Position numbers and translations under genes: made by a program | Notes under the pieces: model-generated | Told to the model about the DNA's origin: nothing | The model's input: only the letters and a program-made list of their open reading frames with translations | Database searches by the model: none | Part shown: piece after piece, positions 1 through 7,046 of the stretch | Layout of the letters: every line of letters starts with the position of its first letter | Position numbering within the stretch: position 1 is the first letter of the stretch | Source: Microbacteriaceae bacterium | GTDB lineage: Bacteria > Actinomycetota > Actinomycetes > Actinomycetales > Microbacteriaceae | Direction: 5' to 3' | Length of the DNA: 11,172 nucleotides | Assembly: GCA_029979375.1 (NCBI GenBank) | Contig: JAPOHQ010000028.1 | Coordinates: forward strand, 1-11,172

Positions 1-244
1 CAGACAACTCCCTCATGTAGGAGTTGGGGTGATCGGATTCGATTCCAAGATAGTTATCCAGTGCAAAGGCATCTGTTGCCGCCGGAAGATAGCCAGAGTC
101 TTGGAGGGCTTGGTAAACACCTTCCATGGTGTCGCCGGTCGCTAACCCGACTGGCTTGTTTTGGTTGGAGTCCGCCTTAGAAATGAAGAGTTCCGCCGCA
201 ACTTTGGTAGCGGAAACTTTGTCTTTTAGTATTTCGATTCTCAT
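1..244 (-). CDS. nagB: Glucosamine-6-phosphate deaminase (NagB-like), 5' part only
   Basis: The first 81 residues of a protein that runs off the left edge. NagB converts glucosamine-6-phosphate to fructose-6-phosphate and ammonia in the cytoplasm, the last step that feeds amino sugars into glycolysis. The N-terminus starts MRIEILKD; a sugar-phosphate loop of the family reads GLATGDTMEGVYQAL, followed by ALDNYLG and then DHPNSY, in the same order and spacing as in NagB. The aspartate of LDNY matches the catalytic Asp of the family's MDEY/LDEY motif. Two positions are odd: the usual GSTP/GGTP is GDTM, and DEY is DNY. The ATG overlaps the stop of the preceding dehydrogenase as ATGA, and a good Shine-Dalgarno GGAGG (252-256) lies 7 bases upstream, so the start is secure. 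It is the last gene of the visible operon. A divergent sugar-phosphate isomerase with another substrate remains possible; the remainder is needed to see the other catalytic residues. Confidence 0.85.
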   Translation of the reverse strand, partial: MRIEILKDKVSATKVAAELFISKADSNQNKPVGLATGDTMEGVYQALQDSGYLPAATDAFALDNYLGIESDHPNSYMRELS

Positions 245-2958
245 CTCACCGCCTCCAACCAGGCGCTGAGGATTGATTTGTAGTTCCTATTCGTGGCGGC
301 TGTCATGCCTACCTGACATGGCTGATTGTTTGAGACAAAGACAGCTTCCAAATTGCTTATCTCATCGGCCTCTACGGCTGTTGCGTTTGCCGTTAGCTCT
401 GGCACCAACAAGCCTCGATCGCCGGCATATCCGCAGCAGCGCCAACCGATTGGAATAACTACTACGTCAGCGATTCGATGCGCAATCGTCTCCATGGCTT
501 CGTTAGCGCCTGTTTTCTCACCACTGCAGGTTGGATGCAGAACAATGCGCTCTAGCTTCTTTTTGGGCTCAATCTCAACGAGTTCGGTCGCTATGAATTG
601 GGTTAGTTCGATCGCCTTGGGATACTGAGCCAGCAAGGTCTGATGGCAACTGGAACCATCGATGACAATCGTCTTTCCCTCTAGCGATTTCAGGAGTTGT
701 TTCGTTCGCCCCTGGCGCGCTGCAGACGCTGCCTCGAGGCCTTTCGAGGAAAAGGGTGTGCCGCAACAGAAGTTTTCGATCTCCTTAGGGATTTCAATCG
801 GGACTCCCGCGCGATGCGCGACTTCAAGAAACTTGCTTAGCTCAGGCTCTCCAAACACCTCATTCATGCACGAGGGTAAGAAGGCAAAGTTCGAGGCGGA
901 GCTTGAAAGCCCTGTCCTTGCAAAGCCCTTAGATTGGACCGACCTGTTCCACCTTGGGATTGTTCCCTTAGGGGCGATGCTGGCGGCGATGCTGGTGATT
1001 GATCTGGCAATAAGAGGTGCTGTCTGAGCGAGCTTTAGTCCGCTTCTCGCCAGTCTCGTGGTCTTACCCCAGTTTCGCTCCACCACCTGCGAGATCTTTT
1101 CGGCAACTGGGCCCGTCTTGGTCGCTCTGATCTCCTTGACGAAGGAGCCTGTGTTTATGCCCACCGGGCAATTAACCGCACACATCCCATCAACGGCGCA
1201 GGTTTGGTCAGCTTGATAATGGAGCTCTCGAAGGACCTTTTCCTTCTCAGAGGCATTTAGCGATTCGAGCTCGCGATAGGCAACAATTCGCTCCCTTGGG
1301 GTGAGGGTCAACCCGGCCGAGGGACAGGAAGACTCGCAATAGCCACACTCAACGCAGGAGTCGACAATCGCTGAGACCTCCGCGGTTGCCTTCAAGTTAC
1401 CTGAGTGCTGAGGCTCCTCTGAAACCAGGATGACCCCTGGGTTCAAGATGTTCTTTGGGTCGAATGCCCTCTTGATTCCCTGCATTATCCGGAAGAGGTC
1501 CGAGCCAAACTGAGCCTCAACGAAGGGCGCCATTGCTCTTCCGGTTCCATGTTCGGCTTTTAGGTTGCCACCGAGGTCGAGCACGATCTTCACCATTTCA
1601 TCGGTGAATCTGCCAAATGCGGCTTCACGTTCGCTTGATCCAAAGTCGTCGGAAATCATGAAGTGGATGTTTCCGTCTCTAACATGACCAAATATCACTG
1701 GCTTGCCGTAGCCGTGGGCTTGGCAAAGAGCAGAGAGCCTTTCGCAAGCTACGGCCAGGTGTTTTGGTGGGACCGCGACATCCTCCAGGAGCGCGGTTGT
1801 GCCAGCTGGTCGAGCCTTGGCAACCACCGCATAGAGGCCCTTGCGCATGGCCCAAAGTTTGTTCCTAAGGTCCGCTTCGGCATTTGCAATCACCGTCTCA
1901 TTAGCGAAGGCCGAGCTTAGGGCGATTGTTCTGGCTGATAATTCAGATTCATCATCGGATTCGAACTCGACCAATATTGCGGCAGATTCTTCAAGTTTGC
2001 GCGAGGCCAGCTGATCTGGAAGCATCCCCTCACCGGCCAAGGCTTTGAGGCTGGTGGTGTCCATTAGCTCTATTGCCGCAGGATTCAGCTCTATGAGCTC
2101 AGGAACCTTCCTATTTGCCGCTTCGAGGCTTTCGAAAATCAGCAGGTTAGTCGACCTGAGTCTAAGCAGCGGCAGTGTGGCGAGCTCGATTTCGCCCAAG
2201 AAAGCGAGGGTCCCCTCGGATCCGACAAGGAGTCTGAGGAGAATCTCCACCGGCTCTTCGAAATCCAGAAAGGCATTTAGCGAATAGCCCATCGTGTTCT
2301 TAAGTTCGAAGAGGTTCCTGACTCTTTCGGAAAGCTCCCGGTTGCCTCGAATCTCATCTCGGGTCTGCGCTAGAAAATCGTGCAATTCTGGCTTTAGATT
2401 CTTCAGTTTCTGATCCGCGTCTTTCTGGGACGTGTCCAGAATCTTGCCGTCGGCGAAGACCACCTTGGCCGAACGAATCGTTGCGTAGCTATTGAACTGC
2501 GTTCCACATGTCATGCCGCTCGAGTTGTTGCTTACGGCACCTCCCAAGGTGCTGGCAACCATGGATGCTGGGTCCGGACCTATGCGCTTATCACGGCGAG
2601 AAAGATGCCCGTTGAGCCGAGCGAGGGTTACGCCTGGTTCTGCCCTGACACTCTCCTCACCAATCTCCAAGAGCCTCTGAAATGAGCTTCTGGTGTCGAT
2701 GATTACGCCCGTGCCAAGGGTTTGGCCACTAAGCGATGACCCGCCAGATCGAAACGTGACTGGCGAACCCAGGCTGCTTGCCAGGGCGAGGATTTTAGAA
2801 ACTTCATTGATGTCTCGAGCTCGGTGAGTGGCACTAGGCATGATTCGGTAGTGCGAAGCATCCCTCGACCAGACCAGGCGACGAGTCATGGACGTGGCAT
2901 CGTTTTTCGAGGTCAGCCCCTCTTTGGCTAATGCCTCAGCAACATCCACCACCGACAT
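241..2958 (-). CDS. FAD/4Fe-4S/CCG-domain oxidoreductase, probable D-lactate dehydrogenase
   Basis: A 905-residue three-part flavoprotein. Residues about 38-265 form a PCMH-type FAD-binding domain (RSGGSSLSGQ, then DPASMVASTLGGAVSNNSSG). Residues about 270-510 are the FAD-oxidase C-terminal domain with GHVRDGNIHF near 423 and EHGTGR near 467, as in D-lactate and D-2-hydroxyglutarate dehydrogenases. Two ferredoxin-like clusters follow: CVECGYCESSCP near 533 and CAVDGMCAVNCPVG near 586. The C-terminal third has two CCG-type motifs, FCCGTP near 728 and WRCCGYAG near 838. The family oxidises D-2-hydroxyacids and passes electrons through Fe-S clusters to an unidentified acceptor. Sequence alone does not separate D-lactate from D-2-hydroxyglutarate (YdiJ-like). 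D-lactate is preferred because MurQ in the same operon releases D-lactate. It starts 2 bases after the kinase stop, so it is co-transcribed with the kinase. No break or truncation is visible. Confidence 0.85.
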   Translation of the reverse strand: MSVVDVAEALAKEGLTSKNDATSMTRRLVWSRDASHYRIMPSATHRARDINEVSKILALASSLGSPVTFRSGGSSLSGQTLGTGVIIDTRSSFQRLLEIGEESVRAEPGVTLARLNGHLSRRDKRIGPDPASMVASTLGGAVSNNSSGMTCGTQFNSYATIRSAKVVFADGKILDTSQKDADQKLKNLKPELHDFLAQTRDEIRGNRELSERVRNLFELKNTMGYSLNAFLDFEEPVEILLRLLVGSEGTLAFLGEIELATLPLLRLRSTNLLIFESLEAANRKVPELIELNPAAIELMDTTSLKALAGEGMLPDQLASRKLEESAAILVEFESDDESELSARTIALSSAFANETVIANAEADLRNKLWAMRKGLYAVVAKARPAGTTALLEDVAVPPKHLAVACERLSALCQAHGYGKPVIFGHVRDGNIHFMISDDFGSSEREAAFGRFTDEMVKIVLDLGGNLKAEHGTGRAMAPFVEAQFGSDLFRIMQGIKRAFDPKNILNPGVILVSEEPQHSGNLKATAEVSAIVDSCVECGYCESSCPSAGLTLTPRERIVAYRELESLNASEKEKVLRELHYQADQTCAVDGMCAVNCPVGINTGSFVKEIRATKTGPVAEKISQVVERNWGKTTRLARSGLKLAQTAPLIARSITSIAASIAPKGTIPRWNRSVQSKGFARTGLSSSASNFAFLPSCMNEVFGEPELSKFLEVAHRAGVPIEIPKEIENFCCGTPFSSKGLEAASAARQGRTKQLLKSLEGKTIVIDGSSCHQTLLAQYPKAIELTQFIATELVEIEPKKKLERIVLHPTCSGEKTGANEAMETIAHRIADVVVIPIGWRCCGYAGDRGLLVPELTANATAVEADEISNLEAVFVSNNQPCQVGMTAATNRNYKSILSAWLEAVR

Positions 2959-2960
2959 AA

Positions 2961-3869
2961 TCAGCCCTGGGAGCGAACTGCCAGCTCGTTGGCTACCAGA
3001 TAGCTTGCTCGCGCTGAATCAACCGCGATTGCCAAACCAAGAGCACCAGCACCAACCGAGCTCCTGAGCGGTGAGGCGTCTAGATCGGATTTGCCCAGTT
3101 CCTCCAAAAAGGAGGACTCGGCAACATGGTTGCCAAGAAGAACGCTTCCTCCATAGCCGATTGACTTGACACCGACTGCCGCTGCGCAGGCCATGGCGGA
3201 TTCGGCAATCAGTCTTCCAGCTCGGACCAGAACATCCCTCGCTAGAGCGCTAGTTGCAGAGGCCGTTGCAACCACCTGGCTCAAGTTGGCAACTTCATAG
3301 GTTGATACTTCTCCCTTGGCAAATCGCCTCGGCCAGTCTTGCGAGGGCCCAAGGACAGCCTCTAGTTCCTGCAGTAGCGCGCTCTGACCGGCCAACTCGG
3401 ACTCTCGCTTTGCCTCGCGGAGAGCGGTGAGACCAATCCAATGGGCTGATCCGAAGTCGCCAACCGAGGCACCCAATCCATCAATACGGGCATGTTTGCC
3501 GTTACCGATTGCAAACGCCAGAGCCCCGGTGCCAACAATCACGGTCGCTCCGTCTTGCTCTGCGAAGTGCGCGTAGTGACCGGTTGCCATGTCGGATGTG
3601 ACCAAAGCTCGGCATTGGAAAGTTTGTGACAGGCTGTCTGCGACTTTTTCGACATCGACGCCAAGCGATGAATATCCGCTCATGCCGAGGCACACAGAAT
3701 CAAAGCTGGCTTGTAGTTCGCTAGCAAGATTCTCAATTAGTTGGATTACGTCTGACTCGCGATTGGCAGAGGTTGCTGCCTGGTCTATTGCAGCTTCCGG
3801 CGAGTCGGTCGCTTCGACGAAGGCTCTGATTCCAGAGGCCCCAAGATCTAGGCCGAGTGCTTTTGTCAC
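2961..3869 (-). CDS. BadF/BadG-type amino-sugar kinase (GlcNAc/MurNAc kinase candidate)
   Basis: A 302-residue cytoplasmic ATP-dependent sugar kinase of the ASKHA fold. The N-terminal phosphate-1 loop is LGLDLGASGIRA (Asp8), a TSDMATG segment near residue 96 lies where the family has its catalytic Asp, VGTGALAFAIG lies near 111, and GLGASVGDFGSAHWIG near 132-147 matches the family's GDEGS motif with the Glu replaced by Phe. A C-terminal GYGGSVLLG is the adenosine-side loop. Length fits BadF/BadG GlcNAc kinases and the MurNAc/GlcNAc kinase MurK of clostridia. An ABC importer delivers unphosphorylated sugar, so a kinase must make the 6-phosphate that MurQ and NagA need; the position between the permeases and the dehydrogenase fits this. 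The GTG start overlaps the permease stop as GTGA. Its own Shine-Dalgarno is weak, suggesting coupled translation. MurNAc specificity is inferred from context. Confidence 0.8.
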   Translation of the reverse strand: MTKALGLDLGASGIRAFVEATDSPEAAIDQAATSANRESDVIQLIENLASELQASFDSVCLGMSGYSSLGVDVEKVADSLSQTFQCRALVTSDMATGHYAHFAEQDGATVIVGTGALAFAIGNGKHARIDGLGASVGDFGSAHWIGLTALREAKRESELAGQSALLQELEAVLGPSQDWPRRFAKGEVSTYEVANLSQVVATASATSALARDVLVRAGRLIAESAMACAAAVGVKSIGYGGSVLLGNHVAESSFLEELGKSDLDASPLRSSVGAGALGLAIAVDSARASYLVANELAVRSQG

Positions 3870-4693
3870 TTCGACATTCCAGCGGTTAGACCTGAAACGA
3901 GCTGTTTGGACGCCACAAGGAACAGGATAACCAGAGGAATAGTCGCGATTGTTAGGCCGGCGAAGAGGGTGGCCCAGTCGGTCTGATACTCGCCGAAGAA
4001 TCTGGTCAAACCAACCGGCAGCGTGTAGACGGCTCGGTCACGCATAAGCATCAGCGGATAGAAGAAGTCGTTCCAGATAGGCACGAACCTAAACACCACA
4101 ACGGTCGCGATAGCCGGCCTGACCAGAGGCAGCAGGATGAAGAAGAAGGTCCTGAAGTGACCGGCTCCATCGATCCTGGCTGCCTCCTCCAGGTCCACCG
4201 GAAGCTGCCTGAAAAACGCCGCGAGGATGAATGAGCTGAAGGGGATGCTCAATGCTGCATAGATCAGAATCAGGCCCCAGAGGTTAGAGATCAGACCAAG
4301 GGTGTCAAAGAGGTAGAAAATCGGCAGGATCGCCAGGAAGACCGGAAGAAGCAATCCGGATAGGAAAACGCCCTCTAGGACTCCAAAGATCTTCCGCTTG
4401 CTCCGCGCAAAGACATAGGCGGCCAGGAGTGAAACTGCGGTTCCGAGGAATACCGATGTGATGGTCACGAACATCGAGTTTATGAAGTAGGTCTCGAAGC
4501 TGGCTGTGACCCAGGCCTTTTCATATGAGGTAAATCGGAACTCCTCTGGCAGAGCCAGCGGCTCCATGGCCATCTCTTTTGTAGTTCTAAATGAGTTGAG
4601 AAGCATCACAAACAGTGGCGAGAGTGACACGAGGGCGTAGAGCCAAAGCAGAACGTGCTTGGGTAGCGCTAAGAGGTCAAATCTTTTTCTCAT
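3866..4693 (-). CDS. ABC sugar transporter permease (MalG/UgpE-like)
   Basis: A 275-residue integral membrane protein with six hydrophobic segments and the inner-membrane coupling motif EAARIDGAGHFRTFFFILLP near residues 168-187, the EAA loop that docks on the ATPase. An N-terminal segment LLWLYALVSLSPLFVMLLNSF and the RTTKEM sequence after it are typical of the MalG-type subunit of CUT1 carbohydrate importers. It pairs with the adjacent upstream permease to form the channel. ATG overlaps the stop of that gene as ATGA, and an AGAGG Shine-Dalgarno lies about 8 bases upstream. The substrate is inferred from the operon to be MurNAc, GlcNAc or small muropeptide-derived sugars; the sequence itself does not show this. 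Confidence 0.9.
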   Translation of the reverse strand: MRKRFDLLALPKHVLLWLYALVSLSPLFVMLLNSFRTTKEMAMEPLALPEEFRFTSYEKAWVTASFETYFINSMFVTITSVFLGTAVSLLAAYVFARSKRKIFGVLEGVFLSGLLLPVFLAILPIFYLFDTLGLISNLWGLILIYAALSIPFSSFILAAFFRQLPVDLEEAARIDGAGHFRTFFFILLPLVRPAIATVVVFRFVPIWNDFFYPLMLMRDRAVYTLPVGLTRFFGEYQTDWATLFAGLTIATIPLVILFLVASKQLVSGLTAGMSK

Positions 4694-5628
4694 CCGTAGA
4701 GCCTCTTCTCACCCCTTGCCAACAGGAACCTGAGCGCAACTGCCACGCCAAAGATGAATAGGAAGAGCACCGTCGCCAATGCGCTGGAGGTTCCTATCGA
4801 ACCAACATCACCAGATTCGAAGGCGGTTCGGTAAAACAGCAGCGCCATTACGTCTGTAGCCCCGGCCGGCGTTCCATCGGAACCACCAACCGCATAGGGG
4901 ATTGCGAAGGCCTCCATCGCACCAATGAAGGTGAGAATTGAGACCGTTCCAAGTGCCGGGAGCAAGAGCGGCAGCGTGATGGTTCGAAACTTCTTTATTC
5001 CCCAGGCTCCATCAATTTCGGCGGCCTCCGTGACCTCATCGGGGATGCCTCCCAGGGCCGCACCATAGAGCAGCATGGGGAAGCCAATCCACTGCCAGGC
5101 GGTAATGAAGACGATGGCCCAGATTGCCGTCGTTGGGTCTCCCAACCAGGGGAGCGCAAACTCTTCGAGCCCTATCTGTTTCAAGATTGCATTCACCGGT
5201 CCGAACAGTGGCGAAAGCAGCAGCGACCAGAGGTAGCCGACTACCAGCGGGCTGATCAGGTAGGGCATTGTGAACATGGTCTGGAAGAGCCTCTTGAGCT
5301 TGCCGATCTTGTGCAGCACGACCGCGAGCATGAGGCCAATTGAATTCTGAAAGACCATCGCACCCGCGAATAGGAGCAGGTTGTGTGCGAAGGCGTTTGG
5401 AAGATCTTCGTCGAAAGGTTTCTTAGTGAAGATCGTGACGTAGTTTTCGAGGCCGATGAACTCGCCTCTTAGGGTGCCCTTCCAGCTAAAGAACGAATAG
5501 CTGAGGGCTGTGATCAGAGGGTAGAGGATGAAGACCGCGAACAGAATCAGCGCAGGTGCCACGAAGACAACACCGGTAAGGATTGGCATCCTCACGCTCA
5601 GCGCTCTGCCCGCGGTCTTCACCCTCAT
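4690..5628 (-). CDS. ABC sugar transporter permease (MalF/UgpA-like)
   Basis: A 312-residue membrane protein with about six transmembrane segments, the first at about residues 15-40 (PILTGVVFVAPALILFAVF). The EAA motif EAAEIDGAWGIKKFRTITLP lies near residues 201-220, and the SFFSWKG segment after the first helix is common in UgpA/MalF-type CUT1 permeases. It forms the heterodimeric channel with the next gene. The gene begins 27 bases after the binding-protein stop, the largest gap downstream of it in the operon. The ATG is preceded by AGAGGG only about 3 bases away; a second Met at residue 14 is a less likely alternative because the first residues supply the basic cytoplasmic tail. Confidence 0.9.
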   Translation of the reverse strand: MRVKTAGRALSVRMPILTGVVFVAPALILFAVFILYPLITALSYSFFSWKGTLRGEFIGLENYVTIFTKKPFDEDLPNAFAHNLLLFAGAMVFQNSIGLMLAVVLHKIGKLKRLFQTMFTMPYLISPLVVGYLWSLLLSPLFGPVNAILKQIGLEEFALPWLGDPTTAIWAIVFITAWQWIGFPMLLYGAALGGIPDEVTEAAEIDGAWGIKKFRTITLPLLLPALGTVSILTFIGAMEAFAIPYAVGGSDGTPAGATDVMALLFYRTAFESGDVGSIGTSSALATVLFLFIFGVAVALRFLLARGEKRLYG

Positions 5629-5655
5629 ATTCCCTCTTAGGTACTAGCTAGTGGC

Positions 5656-6966
5656 TTATGAGCCAGGTGTAAACCATTCGGATACACCCTCTTGCAAGTA
5701 CTGTGCCACATCTGCGGCACTCTTCTCGCCGAGGAACATGCTCTGGATACCCTCACCAATAAGTGTGGAACCGGTTGGGGTGCCGTAGCGCATGTCAACG
5801 AGGTTGATGTACTGCGAAGGACCAGCGGCAAATAGCTCACCGATTTCCTTCATTACTGGGTCTGAGTAGTCCATGCCCTTGATGGCCGAGAACTGCTTGA
5901 TCTCGTTCACGAAGAGCTGACCGAACTCAGGGGATGCGAGCCAGTTCAGCAGGTTAAGAGCTGCTTCCTGGTTCTCGCTCTGGGAGTTGATGGCGAAGCT
6001 ACCGTCAGCCCAACCGGCTGCAAGTGGCTTGCTGGAAACTGCTCCAGGTGGTGGTGGAACTAGGTAAACGCCAAGGTCCATGTCTGGGGCCTGAGTCTGG
6101 AAGTTTCCAAGCTCGAAGGATCCACCAGGGAACTGAGCGGCGGTTCCGGAAATGAACTGCACCTGTGAGGATGCGTAGTCAATACCGATTACGTCATCAA
6201 CCATGTACTTGGTCATGTCGTTCACCAGACCAATCGATGCTACGTAGTCTGCATCGGTGAAGTCCTTGGTACCGGCGAGCAGCTCGGCACGGAACTCAGG
6301 TCCACCAAAGCGTGCTGCACCAACAATCTCGTGGAAGATTGGGAGCATCCAGGCGTCCTTGGCACCAAGTGCCATTGGGGTGTAGTCAGATGCGTTCAGC
6401 GCATCGTTAACTGCTACGAACTCATCCCAAGTGGTTGGCTCGGTTAGGCCCAGCTCGTCAAAGATGCCCTTGTTGTAGAACACCTGCAGAACCTGGGTGG
6501 CAAATGGAACACCGTAGAGCTTTCCGTCAGCCTTGCCGGTTGCGGCGGCTAGAAGGCTCTGCTCAACTGCGGAGGTGTCGACCAGGCCGTCAACAGGAAG
6601 CAGCTGACCTGCCTCGATGAGTGCCTGAACACCACCGTAAGCACGAACCATTGCTAGGTCTGGGCCGTCAGAGCCCTCAAGACCGGTAGCGAGAATCTGG
6701 TTGTACTCGGTGTTTAGGAAGGCCTCGAACTCCACGGTCACACCTGGGTTAGCAGCCTCGTAGACGTCAAAGATTGTGTTGTACTTCTCAACGTCCTCGG
6801 TTCTCCATGACCAAATGGTCAGGGTTACTGGATCTACTGGATCAGCCGTCGCGCTTGATTGAGCTTGCGTGCTGGTCTCAGCTGGCTCAGGGCTTGATGG
6901 TGCGCAACCGGTTAGTACCAGCGCTGCAACTCCAATTGCCCCTAGAGCACTTAGTCTCTTTCGCAA
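5656..6966 (-). CDS. Sugar ABC transporter substrate-binding lipoprotein
   Basis: An extracellular solute-binding protein (SBP family 1, CUT1 type), 436 residues from the preferred TTG start. The N-terminus from TTG is a textbook lipoprotein signal: RKR, a hydrophobic stretch, then the lipobox LTGC with the Cys to be lipidated, followed by a Ser/Pro/Glu-rich linker. The mature start VTLTIWSWRTEDVEKYN and the later WADGSFAINSQSENQEAALN are typical of sugar-binding proteins. Start choice: TTG at 6966 has a perfect AAAGGAG 5 bases upstream. An in-frame ATG at 7050 would add 28 residues and overlaps the murQ stop as ATGA, the same junction type as elsewhere in the operon, with GGAG 8 bases ahead. 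I prefer TTG because it gives a normal short basic n-region. The gene follows murQ and precedes two permeases; ligand inferred as MurNAc/GlcNAc. Confidence 0.88.
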   Translation of the reverse strand: MRKRLSALGAIGVAALVLTGCAPSSPEPAETSTQAQSSATADPVDPVTLTIWSWRTEDVEKYNTIFDVYEAANPGVTVEFEAFLNTEYNQILATGLEGSDGPDLAMVRAYGGVQALIEAGQLLPVDGLVDTSAVEQSLLAAATGKADGKLYGVPFATQVLQVFYNKGIFDELGLTEPTTWDEFVAVNDALNASDYTPMALGAKDAWMLPIFHEIVGAARFGGPEFRAELLAGTKDFTDADYVASIGLVNDMTKYMVDDVIGIDYASSQVQFISGTAAQFPGGSFELGNFQTQAPDMDLGVYLVPPPPGAVSSKPLAAGWADGSFAINSQSENQEAALNLLNWLASPEFGQLFVNEIKQFSAIKGMDYSDPVMKEIGELFAAGPSQYINLVDMRYGTPTGSTLIGEGIQSMFLGEKSAADVAQYLQEGVSEWFTPGS

Positions 6967-6970
6967 TTTA

Positions 6971-6978
6971 TCTCCTTT
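6971..6978 (-). promoter_or_regulatory. Strong Shine-Dalgarno deciding the binding-protein start
   Basis: On the minus strand AAAGGAGA stands just before TAAA-TTG. This is a near-perfect match to the 16S anti-Shine-Dalgarno sequence at ideal spacing, located inside the reading frame that would be used if translation began at the ATG at 7050. It is the main reason for calling the TTG at 6966 the start. Confidence 0.7.
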
Positions 6979-7046
6979 GGTTATTGCTTTCGGCTGTTGG
7001 TGTTCGTCGTGGGTCAGCCAGGCCCACATGTTCTTATTCAGTTTTT

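Noticed and set aside
662..1027. 121-codon plus-strand open frame inside the dehydrogenase gene
   Set aside because: Composition is that of an antisense shadow, no Shine-Dalgarno or promoter, and the minus-strand gene has clear motifs across the same stretch.
5643..5652. Perfect 10-bp palindrome ACTAGCTAGT between binding protein and permease genes
   Set aside because: It has no loop beyond its own bases, so as RNA it would form only a trivial stem, and no T-tract follows. Not a credible terminator; could be chance.
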